64,000 bases of DNA from Saururus chinensis (Eukaryota; Streptophyta; Magnoliopsida; Piperales; Saururaceae): positions 1,612,001-1,676,000 of the forward strand of contig CP141148.1 of assembly GCA_035235625.1 (NCBI GenBank), in the 5' to 3' direction. The notes below the pieces were generated by a model. That model saw only the letters and a list, made by a program, of their open reading frames with translations, made no database searches and was not told where the DNA came from. Below are positions 1 through 11,378 of the stretch, one piece after another. A program made the position numbers and the translations under genes. Each line of letters starts with the position of its first letter. The first letter of the stretch is position 1.

Positions 1-938
1 ATTATCCAATTAGGCCTAGCCCTTCAGGTTAGACGTAATAAAAAAACGAGTCGTTACACTATCTCTCTCCTCCCCCTCTCTCTTCTATTTTCTCTCTCTC
101 TATTTTATTTAAATTTTTTTAAAAAAATTGTAGTAGCAACGCATACTGATATGCCTCGCTGCTATACTCGACTATTAGTGACGCATATGGATATATGTCG
201 CTGCTACTGGAGTATATTAGTGATGCATACCAGTATGAGTCGCTACTATATATTTTTTTAAATTATAAAAAATAATTTATAATTAAATTTTTTTCCAACC
301 CTCTTTCTTTCTCTACCCTCTCTCCCTTCTTTTTCTCTCTTCTCTCTCTCTTTCTCACAAATAGTCAATATTGAAGAAAATATATTATATTTAAAAAGTT
401 CATTTTAATTTTTTTAATATTTATTATATAATTATTTATTAAATAAAATTAATTAATAAAGATATTAGTGACACTTGTTTACAAGCATCGCTATTAGTTC
501 TAAATTTTTAATTTTTTATGTTAAATTCATACTTATTAGCAACACTTGTTGTAAGTGTCGCTAATAGTCTAATTTTTAGCGACGTATTTTCACAAATGTC
601 GCTATTAACAAAACTATTAGCTACGCTTAAAAAAAATGTCACTAATAGTTATAGTTTTTTTTAAAAAATTAATACATATATATTGTAGTTACACTAATTA
701 AAAGTGTCGTTAATAACATAACTATTAGCGACGCATAATGTAAAGTGTCACTAATATGATTAGTATTAGCGACGCTAGCTTTATATTTTGCGTCGCTAAT
801 ATATGACTATTAGCGACACTTAATAGAAAGCATCACTAATGGCGACTTTTTTGGCAACGTTTTTTTATACTATGTCGCAATAAGTTATTTTTAGTGACGC
901 TTGTGTGTGTGTCGCTAATAGTACATTTTGTTGTAGTG
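1..938. mobile_element. CACTA-type DNA transposon, one end (other end outside window)
   Basis: The segment ends with TTTTGTTGTAGTG at 926-938, the reverse complement of the CACTACAACAAAA terminus typical of plant CACTA (En/Spm) elements. Inside are many copies, in both orientations, of a short subterminal motif like TATTAGCGACGCTT / GTGTCGCTAATA, dense between 470 and 925. A pyrimidine-rich tract (CT repeats) lies near 60-110 and 300-355. No transposase reading frame is seen, so the visible part is non-autonomous or a terminal piece. A related element in the opposite orientation starts at 14734. The left end lies outside the window, so the target duplication cannot be tested. Confidence 0.75.
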
Positions 939-1034
939 AGTATACGCACTTATATTTAATGGTCAATTGATACCTAGACAAATCAGACCACATAACTTAT
1001 GATCCATGGAAACTTCTTTCAGATCCTAATTGCC

Positions 1035-2235
1035 TTTAGTAGGGGATTTTCCCTTTTACATTTCCCAGAAGGTTATAAAGGCATATAGCAAAGCTGGACA
1101 CAAGAGCGGACATCCTACACAACCTGCCGGCACCCAAGTTCTAAAGTCTTCCTCCACACCGTGAAGGGAAGAGTTTTTGTTGTTCTTTGGTGACAATGAA
1201 CCTTAACATAAGCTTTTATTAAAAAAGAAATTGTTTGCAAAATTTAATTAATAATTTTACATCTTAATTAGTTTATTATATTAATATTATTTTATTATTA
1301 TAAAACTATTTTTAAATTTTTTTGCCTTGGGCCTTACATTGTCTTAAACGACTTTGTATTTCATCTACTAGATTGATAATGTACACATTAGTACATGTTA
1401 ATATTATTATCACTTATACTAATATGCGCTAGTATATGTGCTATCGATCTTAAATATTAACTGTTCTCAGTTCATAATTTAGGTTAGGCTCATTGTCAAA
1501 GGAGGACATAAAAAAGTCTTCCCACTCGAAGATATACCTCACAAGTCTCAATCGCACAGGAATTGTTAACGTGGTTGTAGAACTCTTTTTTCTCCACCAA
1601 CACCTCCATATGGTAGATATGACATTTTAGAGTAATGCTATCATTGACATTAAAAAAGCTATGTCAATAGCCTACTTCATTTTTTGAAAATCATTAATGT
1701 GTGGGACCCATTTTTATGGGTCCTACACATTAATGGTTTTCAAAAGATGAAGTAGGCTACGTAACATTTTTAACATCACATGGTTTTCAAAAGATGAAGT
1801 AGGCTATTGACGTAGCTTTTTTAACGTCGTAGAAGTATTTTTTGACATTTTAATATTTAACACATTTACTTAATTTATAAGTATTAAAAAATAAATAAAT
1901 TGAGACATAAATTTTATTTTACTCGTTTAAACATTAATGGACATTTGCACGGGGATGCAGAAGAGCAGTTCCACCCAATACTTTCTCCTGCCAAAAAGTG
2001 CGTACCCAAAACCCCGTGCTAGAGCTCAGCAAATCCATAGCTTTTTTTTGTCCGTGGTACCTCGCCACCCTCTGGAGAGGAGGCACCCCAACGGCCGACC
2101 GGGCCGCGTTATGAGCAGGGAGGAACTCCTCATCCTCGGTGGGTGGTGGGGTTGTATTGCAATGAGGGGAAGGGGGCAGGCCATCGGCTGAACTGAAGCG
2201 ATCGACATACATGGACAAAACTAGCGCAGAAGTGC
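1035..2235 (-). pseudogene. PR-1-like pseudogene 1 (decayed, interrupted)
   Basis: Three stretches match the minus strand of the intact PR-1-like gene at 58711-59235. About 1035-1170 matches the 3' end of the coding sequence. About 1510-1600 matches the segment around the Tyr-Asn-His-Ala motif and QVVW. About 1934-2235 matches the N-terminal half, with EDEEFLPAHNAARSAVGV readable. The pieces are separated by AT-rich filler and by the MITE at 1630-1843. The start codon region is not recognisable and no continuous frame remains. The 5' flank (2240-2400) resembles the flanks of the relics at 28450 and 56600, placing these three in one older subgroup. Confidence 0.8.
1630..1843. mobile_element. 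Mutator-like MITE with 9-bp target duplication
   Basis: GACATTTTA occurs at 1621-1629 and again at 1844-1852 as a perfect 9-bp direct repeat, the size used by Mutator-like transposons. Between them, the two ends form an imperfect inverted repeat sharing GTTAAAAAAGCTACGTCAAT-like sequence and CCTACTTCAT. A second internal inverted pair surrounds about 1711 (GTGTGGGACCCA / TGGGTCCTACAC). The right arm is partly duplicated at 1732-1765 and 1780-1812. It has no coding capacity and sits inside PR-1-like pseudogene 1. Confidence 0.75.
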
Positions 2236-2242
2236 GATGACA

Positions 2243-3117
2243 TCCTCAATTGTTTGACACCTAGAGTTAGATTGTCGTCGTGTGATGATATCGTGACAGC
2301 CACGACCTTATCCCGTCCCGCGACTTCATCTGATTTTTTTCTAGGATGCTGGTGGTTTTGATTGGACAGAGGTGTGGGTCTGAAGTGATAATAAGCCTCC
2401 GCACTAGTACTGCTTATGGGGCACTTTGACCATATTTGTCTACCTGGATTTCGGCACAAGTCACAAGTCTCATTAATTTCTTACTCCACCTTGTTAAATT
2501 GAATTGAGAAGTATTTTTTAATGAACCGAATATAAGGAATACAGTTATGTATTATTTTTGAGATCGATAATATACATGCTATTATATATTAATATAAATA
2601 ATATTTATAAAAAATATACATTAACGTATACACTGTCTCGATCTTAAAAATAACACATCACATGGATTTCTTACGTTCGGCTGATTGTCGAACATAAAAA
2701 ATACTTCCGTTGAATTGCTCTGTTTAATTCGCATTTGGTCCAATTATGTATCAAACAAAGGTATGAATTAAATACTTCCGTTGAATTGCTCTGTTTAATT
2801 CGCATTTGGTCCAATTATGTATCAAACAAAGGTATGAATTAAAAAACACGGTTTGGAATCTTTGATCCTGTAATCAACCAAGACATTCTTCCTGTAATCA
2901 ACCAAGGCATTCTTAATTACTGGAAAGAAATAATATTTATTATTACCACACAGAATCGACCACACAAGCAGTTACAAGAAGAGGCTAGTGATCAATTGGT
3001 ATACAAGACAAATCAAGAACACTTAAAAGGCCTTGAAACCATCCGATCCAAGCAAATTTATTTCAGATCCTTATCGATCGTGAAAGCAGAAAACCGAACT
3101 TAAAGTAAACATCAAAA
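2243..3117. other. PR-1 flanking sequence, no gene
   Basis: About 2280-2400 is 5' flank of pseudogene 1, matching 28480-28600 and 56620-56730. About 2400-3117 is the recurring 3'-flank repeat of PR-1 copies (matching 29880-30455 and 58130-58700) and was originally the downstream region of the PR-1 gene now starting at 11906. Copia 1 separates the two. Apart from the 71-bp tandem duplication, nothing else was seen. Confidence 0.7.
2701..2842. repeat. Perfect 2 x 71-bp tandem duplication
   Basis: Positions 2701-2771 and 2772-2842 are identical over 71 bp, while the surrounding PR-1 flank repeats have drifted. The related flanks at 29985-30200 and 58245-58470 carry the segment once, so this duplication is local and recent. 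Confidence 0.9.
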
Positions 3118-3442
3118 TATTATATTTTCGTACCTTTGCGTTATATGTGATGAGAAATGTTACTGGAATGTTTATGATCGAATCAAGCAATCAGCTCTGT
3201 TCTTAAGACAGAATTCGCCCTCCTTACTGGTGTTTAGGACTCGTGGATGTCTGCCTTCGAGGATAAGACGATCAACTGCGACGAACCACAGTGAGTATGC
3301 TAACACAGAACACAGATGAACGAAACGGACAGGAAAATCCCAAATCCGATTGTTTGCAGAAAGAGTTTTTCATGGTTTTATAGAAAATCCCGTTGAAGAC
3401 AATCTTACCCGTTCAAACGGATGCGTCCATCCGTTAAAATCC
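3118..3442 (-). repeat. Copia 1, 3' LTR copy (left)
   Basis: Alignable with 10603 onward over about 310 bp, starting at the shared TTATATTTTCGTACC. It is shorter than the right copy. Confidence 0.75.
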
Positions 3443-3712
3443 TCATAGAAGCGGCCCCTTCACACTCATATAGGTGATTCTCATTAGGAGTATCCTGCAA
3501 TACCCCACTCGAACGAATTCAAGCTATAAGAACCATTAAAAGCAAAGCTTATCCTAATTCACTCTGCAGGCATCATTATCTCATCATAGGAATGGGGACG
3601 AGATTTTATCTCAATAGTGATTCCCCTTGAATCCCCCACAATTCGATTGTCCCTTTGAACCTAGATCTTGGGATCTCCAGTCAACAAGGTTGGGTTGCCA
3701 TTATGCTGATTC

Positions 3713-4211
3713 TTAATGTATAGGCTTCAAGCTCATTCCCCTCGATGAACTGCTCACTTGTTCTTTGGTCAAACCCTTAGTAAGCGGATCCACAATATTT
3801 TCTTTTGACCTAACATACTCAATGAAAATTATTCCACTAGAGAGCAATTGTTTTATAGTATTGTGCCTCCGATGTATATGTCGAGACTTACCATTATACA
3901 AGTTACTTTGTGCCCTTCCTATAGCCGATTGGCTATCACAATGTATGCAGATAGGTGGCATAGGTTTCCCCCACATTGGAATATCCTCTAAAAAATTACG
4001 AATCCACTCAGCCTCTTCGCCTGCTCTATCAAGTGCAATGAATTCAGATTCCATGGTGGATCTTGCTATGCACGTTTGTTTTGAGGATTTCCAAGACACT
4101 GCTGCACCTCCAAGAGTAAAGACATATCCACTTGTGGATTTTGAGTCTTTTGTATCAGATATCCAGTTTACATCATAGTAACCCTCTAGTACTGCTGGAT
4201 ACCTAATATAA
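3713..4211 (-). pseudogene. Copia 1 RNase H portion
   Basis: The minus strand reads a copia RNase H end with the landmarks [35 protein letters not shown] and VDPLTKGL. The upstream RNase H sequence is separated from this part by the solo LTR D' at 4212-6269. A fossil. Confidence 0.85.
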
Positions 4212-4574
4212 TGTAACGACCCATTTTTTCGGTTACGCTTAACCCAGGAGGGTTAAGGGTAATTCAGTAATTTGAGATTAATATTAAGGGTTTTCATTAG
4301 ATGAAATATCCATAGCCAGGTAGAGCTTGGCATTACGAGCATAACGATTCGAAGAACGCGCAAAACGGAGGTCGGGACCGGAAATTACGATATTTAACAA
4401 ACGTGCAATATAGGTGGGACCCACTTGGAAATAGTGTATTTTGCTGCTTTAAGTGGGTTGGTATCGAAGGGCTCGTCAATACGAGTTCAACGGTACCCAG
4501 AACGCGCGAATCCAAATTCGGGGTAGGAAGTTACACGCGTTTGAAGTTTTATGAATAAAAATAAAAAGAAAAAG

Positions 4575-4790
4575 AAAAATCGGAACCGCGCGCAATGGAC
4601 GCGTGCAGTACGCGCGATCGCAGCGCGCGTAGCGCGCGGCCGCAACGTGCGGTCATCACGCGCTTTAGGCGCGCGCTTCTCGTCGCGCGCGCGGCACGTA
4701 TCGGCGGGCGCCGCCATTTTTGGCGGCGCCGCAGTTTCGCGGCGCCGCTGTTTCAAATCCGCGGCGCGCCGCAGTTTTCGGCGCGCCGAA
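4575..4790. repeat. CpG-dense, palindrome-rich block upstream of the LTR D' TATA box
   Basis: Rich in CGCGCG, GCGCGC and GGCGCC palindromes in an otherwise AT-rich region. The counterpart in LTR D is 49985-50165. It ends just before the TATA-like sequence, so it lies where an LTR promoter would be. Confidence 0.7.
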
Positions 4791-5489
4791 GTCTATAAAT
4801 ACCCCATTTCACTCCATTCTTCAGGCAAATTTTCATTTCCTCCGTTTCTGACCGTTCTGAGGCCGATTAAGGCCGTTCAAGACCCGTTTCCTACTAAATC
4901 GAGTATGTTCTACGCAATGGAGCTGTCCGTTCTTCGAGTTGGAGACCGTATGATGAGGAAACGTCCCAAGACAAGAGGAGGTCCTGCCCGTTATCTTCAT
5001 GCACCGACGAACTTTGTTTTCTCTGTTTCTGGCCATCCCAACTCCGATTTAGTCAGTCCAAGAGGCGTTCTTGACTAAATCAAGTATGTTCTACGCGATG
5101 GAGAGGTCCGTTCTTTGATTCGGAAACCGTATAAGGAGGAAATACCCCGAGACAAGGAGAGGCTCCACCCGTCATCCTCGAGCAACGAACAAGAAATATG
5201 GGCCCGGAGCAAGACGGGATTCTATCCGAAGTTGCCAAGCTACATCAAGAGAAGTAATCCAGACTAGGGGAGGTTCTGTCCACCACACACGGGCACAGGA
5301 AACGAGAAGAGTCTCCGGCAAGGAGAACATTTATACGTAGTCTTTCGGTACAAGACAAGGAACGTATGGAGGCTAGAGGAAGCTCCGTCTAATATCTTCG
5401 GATCTGAAGGGGAGGATGCTCGTGTGAGCAACTCCGTATACCGCTACTATACGAGACATAAGGGCAGTAAGCAACTCTCTATTCCGCTA

Positions 5490-5690
5490 CTATACCTATA
5501 TGCTATGTACCTATATGCCATGTTAGGTGCCTATATGTCATGCTATGTGCCTATATACTATGATATGTACCTATATGCCATGCTAGGTGCCTATATGCCA
5601 TGCTTTGTGCCTATATACTATGCTATGTGCCTATATGCCATGCTATGTGCCTATGTACTATGCTACATGCCTAGATGCCATGATGTATAC
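5490..5690. repeat. 20-bp minisatellite in LTR D' (about 10 units)
   Basis: Units resemble CTATATGCCATGCTATGTGC. The same array in LTR D (48806-49290) has about 24 units, which accounts for most of the length difference between the two LTRs. Confidence 0.85.
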
Positions 5691-6269
5691 TTACATGACG
5701 TGTGTGGTCTCGCTCTAGGGTGGAGCGAGACGTGTAATTTGTGTTCTCGGTCTCGGCTCAGTGATAGAGCGAGATACGTGTATAAGATTTTGATCCCGCT
5801 CTGTGGTAGAGCGAGATGTACGATTCCGTTAATTTATTAACTTCCGCTTGACTCCGATATATGATGAGTGTTTGTATACTCCGATTAAATATTCGGAAAT
5901 ATGTATTTTATACGTATGATTTTGTGATGTTTGTAGTATGTAGTAGCCATTAGGCAGAACTACGTTTGGATCTGATCGTATTGGATAATATCCAATACGT
6001 ACGTAGGCAACCAATGGCAAGGCAACGTTGGTCCGATCCAAATCATTATAATAATATGTTTTATTCTGTTTTACACGCGACAAACTATGAAGCTTCGTTG
6101 TGTGTACGTATTCGTTACAACCTAAGTCTACGTACGAGGAAGCCTTAAAGCTCCGTAGTGCGTAGATGAACGTTGTACCTCTCGCACTCAAACGTTGATC
6201 CCTGGCTCAAGGAAAGAGAAAATTTCCTATTAGTGATTTTGTGGGCCCGGCTCGGGTCGGGTCGTCACA

Positions 6270-9200
6270 TATAATGCAGCCCATAGTTCAAGGTATATCT
6301 CAGATATCTAAGAACCCTGACTACAGCCTTCCAGTGGTATGCCCCTAGGTTGCTATTAAATCTACTCAGTTTACTCACTGAGTATGCGATGTCTGGTCTT
6401 GTACAATTCATAATGTAATTGAGACTTCCAATAATTTGAGAATATTGAAGTTGTGATATGCTTTCTCCCGTGTTTTTGCTTAAGTGCAATGTCACATCCA
6501 CAGGTGTTCTCGCTGGACGATTATCATTCTGATTAAATTTTTCTAATATTTTCTCAATGTAATGAGATTGAGATAATACATATCCATCAGATGTTTTAGA
6601 GATTTTCATCCCTAGTATGACATCTGCAACACCCATATCCTTCATGTCAAACTGTTTGTTCAACATCTTCTTGGTAGCTTTAATGATTTCATCATTGCTA
6701 CCAATAATTAGCATATCATCCACATAAAGACATACAATGACATAGCCATCAGGTCTGTCTTTCACATAAACACATTTGTCACATTCATTGATTTTGAATC
6801 CATTTGACATCATCATTTTGACAAATTTTTCATGCCATTGTTTAGGTGCTTGTTTAAGTCCATAAAGAGATTTAACAAGTCTGCACACTTTGTTTTCTTG
6901 ACCCGGTACAACAAACCCTTCAGGTTGTTGCATATAAATTTCCTCATTCAAGTCACCATTCAAGAATGCGGTTTTCACATCCATTTGATGTATTTCAAGA
7001 TTATACAAAGCAGCAATAGCGATTAACATCCTAATGGAAGTTATCCTTGTGACAGGTGAATAAGTATCAAAATAATCTTGACCTTCCTTTTGCTTGTATC
7101 CTTTGATAACAAGTCTAGCTTTATATTTGTCAATTGATCCATTAGCCTTCATCTTCCTCTTGAATATCTACTTGTATCCTAGAGGTTTACTCCCTGACAG
7201 TAGATCCACCAACTCCCAAGTATGATTTTGCATAATGGATTCAATTTCACTGTTTACTGCCTCCTTCCAATATTGTGCTTCAGGAGATGACATGGCTTCC
7301 TTAAAGCTTTGAGGCTTATTTTCCATCAAATAAATCAGAAAGTCTGGACCAAAGGATTTTGATGTTCTAGCATGTTTGCTACGTCTAGGTTCATCATCCT
7401 CTCCCTCTTGGTCTTCACTATTATCCTTTTCAACATCCAAAGTTCTTTGAAGAGAACTTTCCGTTTGTGTAGAATTCCACGGAAAAATATTTTCAAAAAA
7501 CGAAGCATTCCTGGATTCAATCACAGTATTGACATTGACATCAGGAATATCCGATTTATGAACAAGAAAGCGATATGCACTGCTATTATTGGCATAACAA
7601 ATGAATACACAATCAATGGTCTTTAGTCCAATTTTAATCCTCTTGGGATTAGGGACCGCCACTTTTGCCAAACACCCCCACACTTTTAAGAATTTGTAGG
7701 AAGGCTTTCGACCTTTCCATAATTCATATGGTGTCTGCAAGGTTTTCTTATGAGGGATTTTGTTGAGAATATAATTTGCTGAAAGCAAAGCTTCCCCCCA
7801 CATGTTCTGGGGTAACCCAGAACTTATTAACATGACTTTCATCATTTCTTTTAAAGTTCTATTTTTCCGTTCAGCAACTCCATTTTGCTGAGGTAAATAG
7901 GGTGCCGTTGTTTGGTGTATTATACCATGTTGTGAACAGAAATCACCAAAAGGTGATTCATATTCCCCACCTCTATCACTTCTTAGAACTTTAATTTTCT
8001 TGCCAAGTTGATTCTCAACCTCTGTTTTATATAATATAAACATATCAATGGCCTCATCTTTACTTCTCAACAAGTAAACATAACAATAACGAGTGCAATT
8101 GTCGATAAATGTAATAAAATATTTTTACCTCCTCTTGTTTGAACAAGTTTTAAGTCACAGACATCACTGTGAATTAACTCAAGAGGTTCAGTACTGCGCT
8201 CAATACTTTGGAAAGATTTCCTTGTTAATTTTGATTCTACACAAGTTTGGCATTTATGATTAAAGTCAATATTAAATTTAGGCAGATATTCCATATTAAT
8301 CAATCTATGTAAAGCATCATAATTAACATGACCTAATCTACCATGCCACATATCACATGACTCAATCATATACGATGAAGAAGCATTTGCATTCTTAATA
8401 ACAGAAATAGGTACAATAGTGAGTACATTGAGCTTAAAAAGCCCCTCATTTAAATACCCTTTGCCCACATACATCCCACCCTTGGTCAAGACAAATTTGT
8501 CTGACTCAAAAACCAACTTGAAGCCATTCTTGCTCAGCAAGGATCCAGACACTAAATTCTTTCGAATTTCAGGAACATGCAGCACATTGTTGAGTGTGAG
8601 CTCTTTTCCTAAAGTCATCTTCAGCACCACCTTGCCAAGTCCTTCAACCTTTGCAGTAGAGGAGTTACCCATAAACAGCTGTTCACCATTCTCCACAGGC
8701 TGATAAGTAGAGAACATCTTCCTATTAGAGCAAACATGACGAGTAGCCCCGGTGTCCACCCACCATTCACGAGTGTTCGTGACTAGGTTCACTTCCGAAA
8801 TAACAGTAGAAAGGTTGATGTCATTCACATTGGTGGAGAGATTCTCCACTTCAGTCATGTGGGCCTGTGCCTTCTTCTTCTTGGAATCATCTTGTTTATT
8901 CCGTTTCCGACAATCCTTAGCCTTGTGGCCTATCTTGTCACACACGTAGCACTTGCCCTTGAATTTGGCTTTGTTGGAGTCACTGTTTGACTGTCCAGCA
9001 AGATACTTCCTCTTCTTGTTGTTGAAGTTAGAGCCTTTATGCCCCTGTTCCACAACATTTACTTTGGCTTCTAGGCCATGGCCTTTGGTGTTCTTTTTAG
9101 AAGCCCGGTTGTCCTCTTCAATCCTTAATCGCACAATCAGATCTTCCATGTTCATCTCCTTTCGTTTATGCTTTAAGTAATTCTTGAAATCCTTCCAGGA

Positions 9201-9764
9201 AGGTGGTAATTTTTCAATTAGAGCTGCCACCTAGAAAGACTCACTTAAAGTCATTCCCTCTGCATGAATATCATGCAGGATCACTTGGAGTTCTTGAACT
9301 TGGCTGATCACAATTTGAGAGTCCACCATTTTGAAGTTCAAAAATTTGCCGACCACGAATTTCTCCGTTCCAGCATCCTCTGTCTTGTACTTCTTGTCTA
9401 AAGACTCCCACAGTGCCTTAGCACTTTTCATTGAACTATACACATTATACAATGTGTTGTCCAATCCATTAAGGATATAATTACGGCAAAAGAAATCCGC
9501 ATGTTTCCATGCATCTACTACCGCAACAGCCGTCTTGTCCTCCCTTTTCTCCTCAGTGAGAATGGGTACGTCCTCTTGAAGGAAGCGGGCTAAGTTCAGT
9601 GTGGTGAGATAGAACAACATTTTCTGCTGCCATCTTTTGAAATCCGCACCACTGGACTTTTCTGGTTTTTCCCCTTTAATGGGAAGAGGAGCAGTCACCG
9701 GAGTGGGAACAAGTACCGATGCCAAGTGGGTACCTTCAGCAGCCATTTCTGTTCCAAAGAACAA
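6270..9764 (-). pseudogene. Copia 1 gag-pol remains (gag to RNase H start)
   Basis: Minus strand. Gag begins at about 9740 (MAAEGTHLASVL) and shows FKRWQQKMLFYL. It is followed by a CCHC knuckle (CYVCDKIGHKAKDC, near 8915-8955), an aspartic protease site (WWVDTGATRHVC, near 8730-8765), an integrase (HGRLGHVNYDAL, then DRGGEYES and PQQNGVAERKNRTL), and a reverse transcriptase with [11 protein letters not shown] and YVDDMLI (near 6710-6730). This order is diagnostic of Ty1/copia, with Tnt1-94-like wording. A fossil with several breaks. Confidence 0.88.
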
Positions 9765-9779
9765 AAGATTTACTCAGTG

Positions 9780-10600
9780 TTAAAAAATCAGTGAATTTCA
9801 ACAGTGAATTTCAACAGTGAATTTCAAAATACACATACAGAACAATGAATTTCGAAATCTATGCAAAACAGTGAATTGCGAAATACTGTTACAGAACAGT
9901 GAATTTCCAAATTAATGCACAAAGCAGTGATTTTTGTGAAATCGATGCACAGAATAGTAAATTGCAAAAGATATGCGCAAAAGGTGTATTTCGAAATCCT
10001 TATACAATAGTAAATTTTGAACAGTAAACTCTAGGAATGTTAAGAACAGTAAAAGTCCAAAAACAGTACGAAGAGTAAACTATCTGAAATGTTACGTACT
10101 ATATATTTAAATGATGAACAGTAAACTTCAGAAATTATGAGCAGTAAATTTCAAAATGTATTAATAAACAGGAAACTGCTAAAAATTTGTGACCAGTAAA
10201 CGATCGGAAAATTTTCAACCAGTAAGCTCCAAAAGTAATGAACAGTAACTTCCGAAATTTTGAACAGTAACCTGTCAGAAAAGTTCAAACAGTAACTACA
10301 AAATTTCGGAACAGTAAACTTCAGAAAAGTTACGTACTAAATAGTAAAATTATAAACTGTACGCATAGAAAGAAAAAATTTAAAAATTCACACGGAGAAT
10401 AGTAAAATTTCAAACAACACGTCCATAATAGTATAATATCAGCATTAATAGCATGGTAAAGAAAAATTTCCCACTATATTTGACGCATAGAAGTAAAAAT
10501 ATGTGTACAGTGAAGAAAATTTTCAAAATTTTACGTGGAGGATACTAGTCCGTATGCATAACAGTGAAATACGAAAATACATAAGGAATTTTGTCTTAAG
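9780..10600. repeat. Degenerate short repeat in the copia 1 leader
   Basis: Between gag and the 5' LTR, phrases such as AACAGTGAATTTC and GAACAGTAAACTTC recur about every 20-40 bp, in roughly 20 or more diverged copies. It is AT-rich, with no open frame of note. It fills the untranslated leader of the element. Confidence 0.7.
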
Positions 10601-10602
10601 AT

Positions 10603-11365
10603 TGTTATATTTTCGTACCTTTGCGTTATATGTGATGAAAAATGTTACTGGAATGTTTATGATCGAATTAAGCAATCAGCTCTGTCCTTAAGACAGAATT
10701 CGCCCTCCTTACTGGTGTTTAGGACTCGTGGACGTCTGCCTCTCAGGATAAGATGATCAACCATATACCGTAGGAACACCTCCAACACGGTACATGCAAC
10801 GAACCACAGTGAGTATGCTAACACAGAACACAGATGAACGGAACGGATAGGAAAATCCCAAAAAATCCCAAATCCGATTGTTTGCAGAAAGAGTTTTTCA
10901 TGGTTTTATATAAAATCCCGTTGAAGACAATCTTACCCGTTCAAACAGATGCATCCATCCGTTAACGGGCACTTCCTTTAGTGAAAGCAAACCGAACCCA
11001 TTTTGGTTAATAGAAAACCAAACCAAACAGAAAACCTAACCAAATGAATTTGTCCCAACATCTCTCTCCCCCACAAAAGTGGGTTGGCCCAAGGGCCTAA
11101 CATGAAAGGCCAAACTAAAGCCTTATATACTAACACCATCACCTTCACCTAGGCGATGTGAGACTATTCACTCATTCAACCAATTCTCATATGATATTCT
11201 CATTCAATATGAAGTGGGCTTGGGCTTTCTCTACCAAATGGGCTTGACCCACTTAAGTAATATGGGCTTGACCCACATAAGTAATATGGGCTTGACCCAC
11301 ATAACCATTATTATGCCCATATAAATAATATGGGCTTAACCCATTAATAATGCCCACTTCTAACA
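10603..11365 (-). repeat. Copia 1, 5' LTR copy (right)
   Basis: Plus-strand ends are TGTTATATTTTCG and CACTTCTAACA, with TSD CAAAA just outside. 763 bp. It abuts the 3' end of the intact PR-1-like gene. Confidence 0.85.
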
Positions 11366-11378
11366 CAAAATACTACCT

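Larger units (their letters stand above)
4212..6269 (+). mobile_element. Solo LTR, family D (copy D'), inserted in copia 1
   Basis: Starts TGTAACGACCC and ends GGGTCGTCACA, flanked by TATAA at 4207-4211 and 6270-6274. It carries no gag or pol. Plus-strand order: the terminus, a CpG-rich stretch (4575-4790), a TATA-like TCTATAAATACC at 4792-4803, imperfect direct repeats of roughly 165-185 bp (4835-5260), a 20-bp minisatellite (5490-5690) and the end. The same order in reverse makes up LTR D at 48174-50532. It interrupts the RNase H part of copia 1 and is therefore younger than copia 1. Confidence 0.88.
3118..11365 (-). mobile_element. Copia 1: Ty1/copia LTR retrotransposon fossil
   Basis: Target duplication CAAAA at 3113-3117 and 11366-11370. 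LTR copies lie at 3118 to about 3442 and 10603-11365. Coding remains on the minus strand run gag, protease, integrase, reverse transcriptase, RNase H, which is the copia order. By eye the alignable LTR parts differ at roughly 14 of about 310 positions, so the insertion is probably one to a few million years old. It is broken, with about four breaks besides the nested LTR D' at 4212-6269. The empty site is visible at 58698-58701, next to the stop codon of the intact PR-1 paralogue. Confidence 0.9.

Noticed and set aside
4551-5078. 175-codon Arg/Ala-rich frame
   Set aside because: Runs over the CpG-rich promoter block and repeats of LTR D'. No conservation as protein in the sister LTR.
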